Assembly: GCF_003253565.1 (NCBI RefSeq)
Contig: NZ_QKUF01000027.1
Coordinates: forward strand, 1 to 64,000
Source: Thermosporothrix hazakensis
GTDB lineage: Bacteria > Chloroflexota > Ktedonobacteria > Ktedonobacterales > Ktedonobacteraceae
Direction of reading: 5' to 3'
DNA: 64,000 bases
Shown: positions 9,512 to 17,948 of the stretch, in pieces
Layout of the letters: each line of letters starts with the position of its first letter
How positions within the stretch are numbered: the stretch's first letter is position 1
Notes under the pieces: model-generated
Database searches by the model: none
Seen by the model: the letters and a program-made list of their open reading frames with translations, nothing else
What the model was told of the DNA's origin: nothing
Position numbers and translations under genes: made by a program

Positions 9512-10171
9512 ATGGCGAGAATAGATGCATCAAAACTGAACCTGGAAGAGACTGTGGTGGAAGTCAGCCGCGTCTCCAAGGTGGTCCAGGGTGGCCGAAA
9601 CTTCAGCATTCGTGCCCTGGTAGTGGTCGGTGATCGCAACGGTCATGTGGGCTTCGGCTTTGGTAAGGCCAGCGAGTATACAGAGGCTATCCGCAAGGCT
9701 GTCGAGGATGCGAAAAAGCATCTCGTGGAAGTTCCTCTGTCTGGCACAACGATTCCATATCTGATTAAGACAACTTTTGGCGCTTCTGAGGTTCTGTTAA
9801 AGCCTGCTGCTCCTGGTACCGGCGTTATCGCCGGTGGTGCGGTACGTGCTGTTGTTGAGGCTGCTGGCATTCGCGATATCTTGACGAAGACGCTTGGTAG
9901 CACCAATAAGGCGAATACGGTGCAGGCGTGCATGAAGGCCCTGCGTGAGCTGCGCGCTCCCGATGAAGAGGCTGCCCGCCGTGGCAAGACCGTTGCCGAT
10001 ATCCTGGGCAAGAAACGCGCCGAGCAACTGGCCGCCGCCGCTACTGCCGCTGCTGAGCAGGCCGCCGCTGCAAAAGCTGCCCGCGAGGAAGAGGCACGTG
10101 AGAGCCGCGCTGCCGGTCGCCGTGGCGGTGAGCGCCGCGAGCGCCGTTCCGGTGGCGAGCGCCGTCGATAG
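9512..10171 (+). CDS. rpsE: Small ribosomal subunit protein uS5, with C-terminal tail
   Basis: S5 (219 aa) affects decoding fidelity and mRNA helicase activity. ATG 9512 follows AAGGAG at 9502-9507; an in-frame TTG at 9476 is rejected. The dsRBD-like segment ([19 protein letters not shown]) and C-domain ([19 protein letters not shown]) are normal. About 50 residues at the end are extra: an Ala-rich helix followed by an RGG/ERR-rich basic stretch. Typical S5 is about 165-170 aa. Confidence 0.96.
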   Translation: MARIDASKLNLEETVVEVSRVSKVVQGGRNFSIRALVVVGDRNGHVGFGFGKASEYTEAIRKAVEDAKKHLVEVPLSGTTIPYLIKTTFGASEVLLKPAAPGTGVIAGGAVRAVVEAAGIRDILTKTLGSTNKANTVQACMKALRELRAPDEEAARRGKTVADILGKKRAEQLAAAATAAAEQAAAAKAAREEEARESRAAGRRGGERRERRSGGERRR

Positions 10172-10180
10172 GAGAATGCA

Positions 10181-10363
10181 ATGCCAAAACTACGTATTAA
10201 ATGGGTAAAGAGCGCAATCGGCTACCCACAAGATCAGAAGGATACGATTCGTTCGCTGGGCCTTCGCAAGCTCCAGCACACTGTTGAGCATGAAGATCAG
10301 CCCACGATTCGTGGTATGATTCGTAAAGTGCAGCACCTGGTGCAGGTTGAGGAGACGGAATAA
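10181..10363 (+). CDS. rpmD: Large ribosomal subunit protein uL30
   Basis: L30 (60 aa), recognised from [20 protein letters not shown] and [22 protein letters not shown] lies upstream. Its stop (10361-10363) is directly followed by the GTG start of rplO, so the two are probably translationally coupled. Confidence 0.96.
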   Translation: MPKLRIKWVKSAIGYPQDQKDTIRSLGLRKLQHTVEHEDQPTIRGMIRKVQHLVQVEETE

Positions 10364-10909
10364 GTGAGCCCGATTACACTTTCCAATTTGCGGCCCGCCC
10401 CTGGTTCACATAAGTCCGAGCGTCGCGTTGGTCGCGGCCACGGCTCCGGTCGTGGCAAAACTGCCGGACGAGGTACCAAGGGTCAGAAGGCGCGTTCCGG
10501 TGGCAAAATCCATCGCGCTTTTAATGGCGGCCAGAACCGCCTGTCAAAGCGTTTGTCGTTCGTTCGTGGTCAGGGCAATAGCAATGCCCCTTTCCGCGAT
10601 GAATATACTATAATAAATGTTGTAGCCCTTAATCAGTTTGAAGCAGGCTCCCAGGTGCGCCCCGAGGATCTGGTTGCACAGGATCTGGCTACGAAGGCGC
10701 AGAGCCGTGGCTTGATTAAGATTCTGGGAGAAGGCGAAATTGATCGTCCTTTGACGGTGTATGCCCATAAGTTCTCGGCCAGCGCACGTGAGAAGATCGA
10801 AGCGGCAGGTGGTACAGTCGAGATCATCCCGACGAAGGTCTATCCGAAGACCAAACGCCGCAAAGACGACAAGGCTGCAACCGCGAATCAGCAGGGTGCC
10901 GGGGAGTAA
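10364..10909 (+). CDS. rplO: Large ribosomal subunit protein uL15
   Basis: L15 (181 aa), a late-assembly protein spanning 23S domains. The GTG start abuts rpmD. LRPAPGSHKSERRVGRGHGSG and GRGTKGQKARSGGK are characteristic. It is about 35 residues longer than common L15, mostly a hydrophilic C-terminus (KTKRRKDDKAATANQQGAGE). Confidence 0.95.
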   Translation: MSPITLSNLRPAPGSHKSERRVGRGHGSGRGKTAGRGTKGQKARSGGKIHRAFNGGQNRLSKRLSFVRGQGNSNAPFRDEYTIINVVALNQFEAGSQVRPEDLVAQDLATKAQSRGLIKILGEGEIDRPLTVYAHKFSASAREKIEAAGGTVEIIPTKVYPKTKRRKDDKAATANQQGAGE

Positions 10910-11012
10910 TTCCCTGGCCTCTTGCTCGTTGTTGTCTCTGTGAGGCTTTGTCTTCCAGCCCTTCCCTCGGGTGCCTGCTCTCGGGCTCTCGGGGTGAATG
11001 GCGGTTGGAAAT

Positions 11013-11056
11013 CTTGCAACACGCATCTGCGCCAGGGACCCTGTACTGCTTGCAAG
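11013..11056 (+). other. Stem-loop in the rplO-secY gap
   Basis: The 203-nt gap 10910-11112 contains CTTGCAA (11013-11019) and its exact complement TTGCAAG (11050-11056), enclosing a small inner CAGG/CCTG hairpin. No T-run follows. It could affect the ratio of secY to ribosomal protein expression; nothing else was recognised in the gap. Confidence 0.35.
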
Positions 11057-11112
11057 GCGGGCAGGCGCTTTACTGCTACCCGCGGCGTCTGGTGACGTGA
11101 AAGGAGGCTCCC

Positions 11113-12450
11113 ATGTGGGAAAAGCTGCGTAGCATCTGGACAGTACCCGATCTACGCAATAAAATCCTTTTCACGCTAGGCATGTTGATTCTCTGCCGTG
11201 TCCTGGCCCATATCACGATTCCCCTGACCGGGGAAGAGCGAACGGCTCTGGTTGCTCTCTTCCAGGGCAAAACGGACCCCAATCTCGGCCAGCTTCTGGG
11301 TCTGCTGGATATTTTCTCTGGCGGCTCCCTGCAAACCTTTTCGATTGTTGCGCTGAGTGTGTATCCGTATATCACTGCCACTATCGTTATGCAGCTCCTG
11401 CAACCCATTATCCCGGCGTTGCAGAATCTTGCCTCTCAAGGAGAAGCCGGACGCCTGCGCTTTAGCCAGATCACTCGTTGGGTCACCGTTCCTCTTGCGT
11501 TTCTGCAAGCGGTCGGACAGTGTGCTCTGTATCAGCAGCAGAATGTGCTGAAGCACTTCAGCCTTGTTGACCCGCAATACGCGTTGCAGTCATACTCAAT
11601 CCTCTTTTCTCTCACCGCCGGCGTGCTTGTCCTGGTCTGGTTCGGTGAGCTGATTACGGAAAAGGGTATCGGAAACGGGATCTCCATTGTCATTTTTGGC
11701 AATATCGTGAGCCGGATTCCGAATACTGTCCATCAGGGCTATGTTTCTGCCACCTCCAGTGGAGGCAATGGCAGTGGCATCGTCAGTATCGGCATTTTTG
11801 TGCTGATCGCTCTGGTGACTCTGGTCGCTATCGTCTATATTTACCTGGGACAGCGCCGTATCCCGGTTCAATACCCGACGAAGCGCATGGTTGGTAGAGG
11901 CTTGTTGGTAGGCTCGGCGCAAACCACCTACATTCCCATGCAGGTCAACAGTGCTGGTATGATCCCGCTGATCTTTGCTCAGTCTATGATGCTCTTCCCG
12001 GCGGTGATCTCTAAATTCCTGACAACCAGTAGTATTACCTGGCTGAAAGATGCTTCTATTTGGGTTTCGACCTGGCTTGTCAACCCCGGTCTCTGGTACT
12101 ACTGGCTGATCTATGGCCTGCTGGTTGTTGCCTTTACCTACTTCTATGCTTATGTGATGTGGCAACAACAGAATATTCCAGAAAACCTGCAAAAACAGGG
12201 AGCGTTCATTCCTGGTTATCGTCCCGGTCAGCCAACAAGCGATTACCTGTATGCGATCCTGAACCGCATCACGCTTGGCGGCGCTCTGTTCCTGGGTATC
12301 ATTGCGGTCCTCCCCTTTATTGCGAATGTGGGTGGCAGCCAGTTACTGGGAACGGCGTCTCTCTTGATTGTTGTGGGCGTTGTTCTGGATACAGTACGAC
12401 AACTGGAATCTCAGATGGTTATGCGTAACTATTCTGGTTTCCTATCCTAA
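11113..12450 (+). CDS. secY: Protein translocase subunit SecY
   Basis: SecY (445 aa), the channel of the Sec translocon in the plasma membrane. Ten hydrophobic segments can be traced, starting with ILFTLGMLILCRVLAHI. Conserved pieces include FSGGSLQTFSIVALSVYPYI, GELITEKGIGNGISIVIF, the RRIPVQY cytosolic loop, and NSAGMIPLIFAQS. AAAGGAGG precedes ATG 11113. It sits in its canonical place between rplO and adk. Confidence 0.97.
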   Translation: MWEKLRSIWTVPDLRNKILFTLGMLILCRVLAHITIPLTGEERTALVALFQGKTDPNLGQLLGLLDIFSGGSLQTFSIVALSVYPYITATIVMQLLQPIIPALQNLASQGEAGRLRFSQITRWVTVPLAFLQAVGQCALYQQQNVLKHFSLVDPQYALQSYSILFSLTAGVLVLVWFGELITEKGIGNGISIVIFGNIVSRIPNTVHQGYVSATSSGGNGSGIVSIGIFVLIALVTLVAIVYIYLGQRRIPVQYPTKRMVGRGLLVGSAQTTYIPMQVNSAGMIPLIFAQSMMLFPAVISKFLTTSSITWLKDASIWVSTWLVNPGLWYYWLIYGLLVVAFTYFYAYVMWQQQNIPENLQKQGAFIPGYRPGQPTSDYLYAILNRITLGGALFLGIIAVLPFIANVGGSQLLGTASLLIVVGVVLDTVRQLESQMVMRNYSGFLS

Positions 12451-12561
12451 GGGGAGTCAGCCGGAGCAGTGGCTGTTTCACTGCACTTCCATCTCTGGTC
12501 TGGTAGGCGTTTGTATGGGAGTGCAACGGCGCACTCCCTTCAATTCCGTCGGAGGAAAATC

Positions 12562-13230
12562 GTGAATATCATCCTGATCGGTGCTCAGGGGTCCGGAAAG
12601 GGAACGCAAGCCGAAAGGCTCGCTCACAAACTTGGTATTCCCCACGTTGCTAGTGGTGATCTGTTTCGTAAGGCGATTGCGGACAAAACGGAACTGGGTG
12701 TACAGGCAAAAGAATATCTTGACCGCGGGGAACTCGTCCCCGATGATATTACGGTCGCTATGATTCTCAAGCGTCTCAGTGCTCCCGATTGTGCCCGTGG
12801 CGTCCTCCTTGATGGCTTTCCGCGCACGATTGTACAGGCTCAGGCTTTAGACAGAGGTTTGGCAAGTGCAGCTCGCTCGGTCGATTGTGCTGTCTATCTA
12901 CAGGTGCCCCGCGACGTTCTGGTCGAGCGCCTCTCGGGACGCTATATCTGCCGGGCCCATCAGCATCCCTACAATATTCGCACCAATCCCCCGAAAGTTC
13001 CGGGAGTCTGCGATATTGATGGGAGTGAATTGTATCAGCGCGAGGATGATCGCGGCGAAATGATACAACGTCGGCTTGACATCTTCTTTGGCGAGACAAT
13101 CCACCTGCTCGATTACTATCAACAGCAGGGAAAGTTAATTGAAATTGATGGAAATCGCTCGATTGAGGCGGTCCATCAGCAGCTCTACTCCGCTATTATG
13201 GAGCGGGTGGGCGAGAAAGAGCGCGAGTAA
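12562..13230 (+). CDS. adk: Adenylate kinase
   Basis: Cytosolic Adk (222 aa) converts AMP + ATP to 2 ADP. The P-loop GAQGSGKGTQ is at residues 7-16. AMP-site elements (ASGDLFR, LLDGFPRT) and a long LID are present. GTG 12562 preceded by GGAGG is chosen; the earlier in-frame start at 12469 would add 31 residues unlike Adk. The LID, usually four Cys (or CCCD) binding zinc in long-form enzymes, reads ICRAH...VCDID, so the likely ligands are Cys, His, Cys, Asp. Whether metal is bound is uncertain. Confidence 0.95.
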   Translation: MNIILIGAQGSGKGTQAERLAHKLGIPHVASGDLFRKAIADKTELGVQAKEYLDRGELVPDDITVAMILKRLSAPDCARGVLLDGFPRTIVQAQALDRGLASAARSVDCAVYLQVPRDVLVERLSGRYICRAHQHPYNIRTNPPKVPGVCDIDGSELYQREDDRGEMIQRRLDIFFGETIHLLDYYQQQGKLIEIDGNRSIEAVHQQLYSAIMERVGEKERE

Positions 13231-13451
13231 GGCGGGCTGTACCCTGTCGATACAGGGTACCCCTCTTGACAAATGCGCTGTTTTCACGCAAAGTCTCGTG
13301 AAGAAAGATATCTCCCCTCGTGATAATGAGGGGAGAGCGCTCTTCTGTAGAGTGTATGTATTTGATCCGGTTGCAGCCGTGTTCCTGCTTGTAATCCTGA
13401 GGCCCGCACATGCTTCAGGGTCTCACTGATGGAGGATGAAGAAGAGAAACA
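13231..13451 (+). other. adk-map gap with two perfect hairpins
   Basis: Hairpin A has arms 13239-13247 and 13252-13260 (GTACCCTGT/ACAGGGTAC, 4-nt loop). Hairpin B has arms 13311-13319 and 13328-13336 (TCTCCCCTC/GAGGGGAGA, 8-nt loop). Neither is followed by a T-run. A TTGACA hexamer at 13266-13271 lacks a good -10 at proper spacing, so no promoter is claimed. Confidence 0.5.
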
Positions 13452-14207
13452 ATGGCACCTATTCTCAAATCAAAGGAAGAGTGTGCGAAGATCCGGGAGA
13501 CCGGACGCATTATTGCGGCCATCCTCGCCGAGCTGCGCTCTGCGGTGCGTCCCGGTATCACGACTGCGGAACTGGATCATCTGGCAGCAGAGGCCCTGAA
13601 ACGCTTTGGCGCAAAGTCAGGCTCTCTGGGCTATCATGGTTACCCTGCTTCTATTTGTACGTCTGTAAACGAAGAGGTTGTACATGGTATTCCCGGACCA
13701 CGTGTGTTGCAGGAGGGTGATATTATCACGCTCGATCTGGCTGCCAGCTACCAGGGCTGGTATGCCGACTCCGCAGTCACGGTTCCGGTTGGCTCTGTCT
13801 CTGCGGAGGCCAAACGCCTGCTTAAGGTGACAGAGGATGCCTTGTACCGGGGAATCGCTGCTGCCCAGGCTGGAAATCGTCTGCATGATATCAGCAGAGC
13901 GATTCAGCACCACATTGAGGCTGCTGGCTATTCGCTGATTCGCGAGTATGGTGGGCATGGGATCGGTCGTAGCATGCACGAGGACCCCGATGTGCTGAAC
14001 TATGTTGAGCCCGCCTATCCGAATATGCGACTGCGGCCCGGTCTGGTGATCGCGATTGAGCCAATGGTCCTTCTGGGCTCCGAGGCAACCCGCGAGCTGG
14101 ATGATGGCTGGACAGTCGTCACTGCCGATGGTCGGTATGCGGCTCATTTTGAGCATACTGTGGCTATCACGGATGGAAACGCGGAAATCCTGACACTGGG
14201 AGCGTAA
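13452..14207 (+). CDS. map: Methionine aminopeptidase, type I
   Basis: Map (251 aa) removes N-terminal Met from nascent proteins. The pita-bread fold motifs are present: YHGYPASICTSVNEEVVHGIP, the metal-ligand segment TLDLAASYQGWYADSAVT (two Asp), GGHGIGRSMHEDP (His), IAIEPMV (Glu) and AHFEHTVAIT (final Glu). ATG 13452 follows a purine-rich site (GAGGATGAAGAAGAG). There is no N-terminal zinc-finger extension. Last gene before the infA promoter. Confidence 0.96.
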   Translation: MAPILKSKEECAKIRETGRIIAAILAELRSAVRPGITTAELDHLAAEALKRFGAKSGSLGYHGYPASICTSVNEEVVHGIPGPRVLQEGDIITLDLAASYQGWYADSAVTVPVGSVSAEAKRLLKVTEDALYRGIAAAQAGNRLHDISRAIQHHIEAAGYSLIREYGGHGIGRSMHEDPDVLNYVEPAYPNMRLRPGLVIAIEPMVLLGSEATRELDDGWTVVTADGRYAAHFEHTVAITDGNAEILTLGA

Positions 14208-14662
14208 GAGAGAAACGGAACGCTCTTTTTTCCGAGGGTGCTTCCCCCCTCTCGACGTCCAATGGAAAGTATGCTATAATCCGTAGTTGGCTGCAGCAGT
14301 AGGTACTGCTGCCCTTTTGTACTTCTAAGAGTATCGAAGTTTTGATTCTGCCCTGTATTCGGATGGATCAGAAACTATCCGTGTGCGCTCCGCGTTCTCG
14401 GTTCGTCCGACAAGCACAACAGTGGACGCGCCCGCTCCGAATGCGGCAAGAATGCTGAAAAGTAGTACCTCAAGAAGTAGAACAGACGAAACTGGTAAAA
14501 GCCGAAACCCCGGGCGTGGGGCGAACGGTGTTTTGAGCGGAGAAAGACTTTCTGTTCTGGGGCTTTTCAGGCGCATGTGTTGGCTGCCATATGTGCTCTC
14601 CTTGCAAGCCGGAACAGAGATAGAGTAGAAAAAAAGTCTGTCCGCAATCAGGAAAGGATGCT
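14208..14662 (+). other. Long structured leader of infA (455-nt gap)
   Basis: Besides the promoter, it contains an early hairpin with arms 14293-14300 and 14305-14312 (GCAGCAGT/ACTGCTGC) followed by CCTTTT, which looks attenuator-like. It also contains two crossing complementary pairs: AGAACAGA (14479-14486) with TCTGTTCT (14551-14558), and AAAAGCC (14497-14503) with GGCTTTT (14561-14567). If both form, they make a pseudoknot; if not, they are alternative structures. ORFs on both strands here resemble no known protein and are treated as spurious. Confidence 0.45.
14252..14280 (+). promoter_or_regulatory. Promoter upstream of infA
   Basis: TCGACG (14252-14257), 17-bp spacer, TATAAT (14275-14280) with an extended -10 TGC immediately before it. 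The predicted start at about 14287 gives a leader of about 375 nt before infA. This would allow the alpha-operon half of the cluster to be transcribed separately. Confidence 0.65.
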
Positions 14663-14884
14663 ATGCCTAAGAGTGACGAAATTTCAGTAGAGGGTACTGT
14701 TGTAGAGGCCCTTCCAAATGCCATGTTCAAAGTGAAGATTAACGAGAATCACGAGGTCCTGGCTGTCCTCTCAGGACGTATTCGCATGAATTTTGTGCGT
14801 ATCGTTCCAGGCGACAAGGTCAGAGTTGTGCTATCCCCGTATGACCTGAAGCGAGGCCGCATTACATGGCGTGTGAAAGGTTGA
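14663..14884 (+). CDS. infA: Translation initiation factor IF-1
   Basis: IF-1 (73 aa), an S1/OB-fold protein occupying the 30S A site. [39 protein letters not shown] and [13 protein letters not shown] are diagnostic. AGGAAAGG precedes ATG 14663. A 232-nt gap to rpmJ contains a pairing AGGCATC/GATGCCT (14895-14901/14923-14929). Confidence 0.97.
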   Translation: MPKSDEISVEGTVVEALPNAMFKVKINENHEVLAVLSGRIRMNFVRIVPGDKVRVVLSPYDLKRGRITWRVKG

Positions 14885-15116
14885 TGTGGAGTTAAGGCAT
14901 CCTTCTATATCCTGACGCCACTGATGCCTGAAATCACCTGGGGCATTGAGTGGTGAAACGTAGAGTATTCAGCGTTTTCTGGAAGCAAGCAAAGCGCAAG
15001 AACAGAAAAGACGCGTTGTCATGCTTCCTTTTTGCCTGCATGCCGCTCTTTCGTGCTGGAGGGTGGGGCCGGTGAAAAAGCGCAAGTGTCGATAGATTGT
15101 TGAGGAGGGCAAATTC

Positions 15117-15233
15117 ATGAAAGTTCGCGCCTCTGTAAAACCACGCTGTGACGGTTGCAGGATCATTCGTCGCCATCGTGTGGTAATGGTTATCTGTAGT
15201 AAAGATCCAAAGCATAAACAGAAGCAAGGCTAA
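15117..15233 (+). CDS. rpmJ: Large ribosomal subunit protein bL36, zinc-type
   Basis: A 38-residue protein read directly from the sequence: [20 protein letters not shown] onward, ending KHKQKQG before TAA 15231-15233. Zinc ligands are Cys11, Cys14, Cys27 and His33. GAGGAGGG lies upstream of the ATG. Position between infA and rpsM is canonical. Confidence 0.95.
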   Translation: MKVRASVKPRCDGCRIIRRHRVVMVICSKDPKHKQKQG

Positions 15234-15302
15234 AAAAGGCGTAGTAGGCTTCTCGTCTTGCCCATGGGTGAGACTGAAGAAAGCCTGATGCTGGAGGGAA
15301 AG

Positions 15303-15683
15303 ATGGCAAGAATTGCTGGCGTTGACATTCCCCGCGAAAAGCGTGTGGAAATCTCGCTGTGCTATATCTATGGAATCGGGCTGACGACAAGCCGCAAGAT
15401 TCTGGAAAAGACTCGCATTAATCCGGACACTCGTGTAAAAGACCTGACCGAAGAAGAAGTCAATCGCCTGCGTGAAGTAATTGACCGCGAGTACAAGGTT
15501 GAGGGTGATCTGCGCCGCGAAGTTGATATGAACATCAAGCGGCTGATCGAGATTGGCTGCTATCGTGGCATGCGCCATCGTCGCAACCTTCCAGTGCGAG
15601 GACAGCGCACACGCACGAATGCGCGCACTCGCCGTGGGCCAAAACGGACTGTTGCTGGCAAGAAGAAAGCCACGAAGAAGTAA
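15303..15683 (+). CDS. rpsM: Small ribosomal subunit protein uS13
   Basis: S13 (126 aa) of the 30S head and intersubunit bridges. ATG 15303, preceded by GGAGGG, gives [17 protein letters not shown]; the upstream in-frame start at 15258 is rejected. [25 protein letters not shown] is the conserved basic C-terminal region; Cys follows IEIG. Confidence 0.97.
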   Translation: MARIAGVDIPREKRVEISLCYIYGIGLTTSRKILEKTRINPDTRVKDLTEEEVNRLREVIDREYKVEGDLRREVDMNIKRLIEIGCYRGMRHRRNLPVRGQRTRTNARTRRGPKRTVAGKKKATKK

Positions 15684-15704
15684 TGCGGGAGAGAGTGAGA
15701 AAGA

Positions 15705-16103
15705 ATGGCAGACAAGAAAAAGACTACTGGCAGGGTCAGGCGGCGTGAGCGCAAGTCTGTGCCACGTGGACAGGCCCATATTCAAGCAACCTTTAACAAT
15801 ACCATTGTTACTCTTACCGACCCCAACGGTAACGTTATTGCCTGGGGTAGCGCTGGCGCTCAGGGCTTCAAAGGCTCGCGTAAGAGCACCCCGTATGCTG
15901 CTCAGGTAACGGCTGATAATGCCGCTCGTAAAGCAATGGATCACGGTCTCAAGCAGATTGATGTTTTTGTGAAAGGACCGGGTTCCGGTCGCGAAGCTGC
16001 AATTCGTTCTTTGCAGGCCGCAGGGCTGACCGTGACTTCGATTACCGACGTTACACCTATTCCGCACAATGGCTGCCGACCGCCGAAGCGGCGTCGTGTC
16101 TAA
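15705..16103 (+). CDS. rpsK: Small ribosomal subunit protein uS11
   Basis: S11 (132 aa), platform protein near the Shine-Dalgarno helix. [30 protein letters not shown]-type sequence ([18 protein letters not shown]) and the ending [16 protein letters not shown] are classical. Confidence 0.97.
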   Translation: MADKKKTTGRVRRRERKSVPRGQAHIQATFNNTIVTLTDPNGNVIAWGSAGAQGFKGSRKSTPYAAQVTADNAARKAMDHGLKQIDVFVKGPGSGREAAIRSLQAAGLTVTSITDVTPIPHNGCRPPKRRRV

Positions 16104-16146
16104 GCTTGCTGTTATCATGCTGTGCGTGTGAGGAGGAATCATTTAG

Positions 16147-16773
16147 ATGGCACGTTATACCGGCCCGGTCTGCAAGCTGTGCAGGCGTGAGGGGGTAAAA
16201 CTTTTCTTAAAAGGTGACAAGTGCATCCAGAAATGCACTCTCGATAGACGCAGCACTCGCCCCGGTCAGCATGGTGCGAGTCGCGCACGTAAGGAATCCG
16301 TGTACGGCAAGTTGTGGCGTGAGAAGCAGCGGGTTCGCCGCACCTATGGGGTGCTTGAGCGCCAGTTCAGCAAGCACTTTGAGGAAGCCGCCCGCCGCCC
16401 TGGTAAGACCAGCGAAAACCTGCTCCAGATCCTGGAGATGCGCCTTGACAACCTTGTCTATCGTCTGGGCTTCGCCGACTCTCGGGCGCAGGCGCGCCAG
16501 CTTGTCAATCATGGCCATTTCGAGGTCAATGGACGCAAGACGGACATTCCGTCCTTCATTGCCAAGCCGAACGATGTAATCACTGTGCGCGAGCACAGCA
16601 AGAGCATGGAGTACTTCAAGGCTCGTGCTCTCCTGCTCGATCAGAAGAGCATTCCTTCCTGGCTTTCCCTGGATAAAGATGCGCTTTCTGGCCGGGTCCT
16701 GTCTCTGCCTTCACGAGCAGAACTTGAGCTGCCGTTTGATGAACAGCTCGTTATTGAGTACTATCAGCGGTAA
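16147..16773 (+). CDS. rpsD: Small ribosomal subunit protein uS4, zinc-type
   Basis: S4 (208 aa), primary 16S binder and mRNA-entry helicase component. The N-terminus has four Cys (CKLC and a later pair in KCIQKC), the C+ zinc form. The S4 RNA-binding domain begins at [27 protein letters not shown] upstream. In some bacteria S4 represses the alpha operon. Confidence 0.97.
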   Translation: MARYTGPVCKLCRREGVKLFLKGDKCIQKCTLDRRSTRPGQHGASRARKESVYGKLWREKQRVRRTYGVLERQFSKHFEEAARRPGKTSENLLQILEMRLDNLVYRLGFADSRAQARQLVNHGHFEVNGRKTDIPSFIAKPNDVITVREHSKSMEYFKARALLLDQKSIPSWLSLDKDALSGRVLSLPSRAELELPFDEQLVIEYYQR

Positions 16774-16866
16774 CACGTTGAGTCGCGGTGGGTCTGTCCC
16801 TGTCCCCTTCCTCTCGAAGGCGCTCAGGGATGTTAGAAGCTCTTGGACTACCTGCGGTTTCGCTAT

Positions 16867-16918
16867 CTGATCCCTTCGCAATGCGGCTTGACTGGCAGCA
16901 TTGGGTAGAAGGGGTCAG
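16867..16918 (+). other. Strong hairpin upstream of rpoA
   Basis: In the 190-nt rpsD-rpoA gap, CTGATCCCTTC (16867-16877) pairs with GAAGGGGTCAG (16908-16918), 11 pairs with one G-U. CAATGC (16879-16884) pairs with GCATTG (16898-16903) inside it, about 17 pairs in total. There is no T-run. It lies 45 nt before the rpoA start, so it could be a processing site or a protein-binding control element. Confidence 0.55.
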
Positions 16919-16963
16919 TGTTAGGGACGAACTCTGGTAGAAAAAGAAAGGCGGGTTAGAACC

Positions 16964-17947
16964 TTGCTAGACAACATTACTCTGCCTCGGATTAAAAATA
17001 CAAAGACACAAGGGAATTATGCAAGTTACGATATCGAGCCGTTAGAGGCGGGGTACGGTATGACCCTGGGCAACGCGCTACGGCGTGTTCTGCTGTCATC
17101 TTTGCCCGGTGCAGCAGTGACCTCGATTCGCATTGAAGGGGTTCAGCATGAGTTTCAGGATATCCCCGGCGTTATGGAGGATGTCACCGATATTGTGCTG
17201 AACGTCAAGAAGCTGCGTCTGCGCAGTTTCTCTGACCATGCCGTTTCTATGCGCCTTGAGGTAAACGGTGAGCGCGAGGTTACGGCTGCCGATATTGTTG
17301 CTCCCAGTACGGTAGAGATTGTCAACCCCGACCTCCATATTGCGACCCTGGATAATGAAAATGCCCATCTCGATATGGAACTGGTCGTTGAGACTGGACG
17401 GGGCTATGTTCCTGCCGACTCGAAGGAAGATCAGCCGATTGGTGTGATCCCGGTCGATGCCATTTTTAGCCCGGTGCAAAAGGTCAACTATACGGTTGAG
17501 CATACTCGTGTCGGTCAGATGACCAACTACGATAAAATCGTTCTTGAAATAAATACGGATGGTACGATCACGCCGGATGAAGCTCTGCGGCAAAGCGCGG
17601 ACATCCTGGTACGCCACTTCACTTTGCTGGCGAACTACCGTGCGTCCTTGCCTGAGCCTGAGAAGGCTCCGTTGAGCAGCTTGCCCATCCCTCAGAAGAT
17701 CTATGATACTCCCATCGAGGAACTGGATCTCTCGGTCCGCGCCTATAACTGCCTCAAACGCAGTAACATCACAAAGGTTGGACAGATCCTCTCGATGAAT
17801 GAAGAAGATCTTCTTGGTGTGCGCAATTTCGGTGAGAAGAGCTTACAGGAGCTGCGCGAACGTTTGCTTGCTCGCAACTTCTTGCCCAATGCTCGCACCA
17901 GTGCTGTTGGGGCCGATTTGGACGGCGATCACGAAATGGAGGAATGA
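16964..17947 (+). CDS. rpoA: DNA-directed RNA polymerase subunit alpha
   Basis: Alpha (327 aa), scaffold of RNA polymerase. The TTG start at 16964 gives (M)LDNITLPRIK. The NTD dimerisation region includes YGMTLGNALRRVLLSSLPGAAV. The CTD follows a linker and has LDLSVRAYNCLKRSNITKVG with the DNA-contacting Arg, plus VRNFGEKSLQELRERL. rplQ begins 1 nt after its stop. Confidence 0.97.
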   Translation: MLDNITLPRIKNTKTQGNYASYDIEPLEAGYGMTLGNALRRVLLSSLPGAAVTSIRIEGVQHEFQDIPGVMEDVTDIVLNVKKLRLRSFSDHAVSMRLEVNGEREVTAADIVAPSTVEIVNPDLHIATLDNENAHLDMELVVETGRGYVPADSKEDQPIGVIPVDAIFSPVQKVNYTVEHTRVGQMTNYDKIVLEINTDGTITPDEALRQSADILVRHFTLLANYRASLPEPEKAPLSSLPIPQKIYDTPIEELDLSVRAYNCLKRSNITKVGQILSMNEEDLLGVRNFGEKSLQELRERLLARNFLPNARTSAVGADLDGDHEMEE

Positions 17948-17948
17948 G

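Noticed and set aside
13266-13294. TTGACA promoter before map
   Set aside because: The -10 at 17-bp spacing is CAAAGT, too poor to support.
14325-14576. 83-aa minus-strand ORF with a hydrophobic stretch in the infA leader
   Set aside because: It overlaps a plus-strand promoter-leader region with clear secondary structure, has no Shine-Dalgarno and resembles no known family.
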